Shown here: piece after piece, positions 5,420-5,463 of the stretch
Layout of the letters: each line of letters opens with the position of its first letter
Numbering within the stretch: position 1 is the first letter of the stretch
DNA from: Azonexus sp.
GTDB taxonomy: Bacteria; Pseudomonadota; Gammaproteobacteria; Burkholderiales; Rhodocyclaceae
NCBI GenBank assembly: GCA_030697085.1
Contig: JAUYQT010000298.1
Span: 1-5,463 of the forward strand
DNA: 5,463 nucleotides
Reading direction: 5' to 3'
The notes under the pieces: generated by a model
Databases searched by the model: none
What the model was told of the DNA's origin: nothing
The model's input: only the letters and a program-made list of their open reading frames with translations
Program-made: the position numbers and the translations under genes

Positions 5420-5463
5420 AACCACGGGCTCGCCGCAAAGAATAAATGCGCGCATCTTCAGGG

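Noticed and set aside
1261..5463. Operon as cargo carried inside the visible transposon
   Set aside because: In Tn21/Tn501-type elements tnpA abuts the terminal repeat and cargo lies on the other side. The repeat at 1223-1260 is oriented with its outer GGGG edge toward the operon, so the operon is outside this unit. No second repeat is seen downstream.
1..5463. CRISPR array, tRNA, rRNA or riboswitch
   Set aside because: No regularly spaced repeats and no tRNA- or rRNA-like sequence were seen; intergenic gaps are too short for a known riboswitch class.

Overview
The window suggests a Gram-negative proteobacterium (beta or gamma; inference). It has moderately high GC, Shine-Dalgarno sites ahead of most genes, a Tn21/Tn501-type transposon end, and proteins that closely resemble the E. 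coli NemR, YqhD and CurA families. Whether this is chromosome or plasmid cannot be told from the sequence. No stretch longer than about 90 bases lacks a gene.

Layout. Positions 1-1260 are the right end of a Tn3-family transposon: the last ~408 residues of the DDE transposase TnpA (its start lies outside the window), ending inside a 38-bp terminal inverted repeat (1223-1260). Twenty bases beyond that repeat lies a palindromic operator (1281-1299), followed by a nemR-type TetR-family repressor gene (1320-1910) and a strong intrinsic terminator (1928-1957). A second, almost identical operator (1966-1984) overlaps the likely promoter of a four-gene operon on the same strand: yqhD-type iron/zinc alcohol dehydrogenase (2002-3156), curA-type NADPH-dependent MDR reductase (3204-4229), an Ohr/OsmC-family hydroperoxide reductase (4275-4685) and a DJ-1/PfpI-family Hsp31/glyoxalase III-like protein (4702-5379). 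Intergenic gaps are 47, 45 and 16 bp, with no visible internal promoter. A hairpin (5386-5419) follows the last gene.

How the parts fit together. The regulator keeps the Cys and Lys that align with E. coli NemR Cys106 and Lys175, the pair known for sensing reactive chlorine and electrophiles. The two matching operators imply that it represses itself and the operon. The four enzymes would act on the chemically related damage products expected under such stress: aldehydes (YqhD), alpha,beta-unsaturated carbonyls (CurA), organic hydroperoxides (Ohr) and methylglyoxal/glyoxal or glycated species (DJ-1 family). The classical E. coli NemR targets nemA and gloA are absent here. The best candidate for something new is therefore a self-contained electrophile/hypochlorite defence operon under NemR, beside a transposon end. 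Because tnpA sits at the end of its transposon unit, the operon lies outside that unit, and the transposon appears to have inserted just upstream of the nemR control region.
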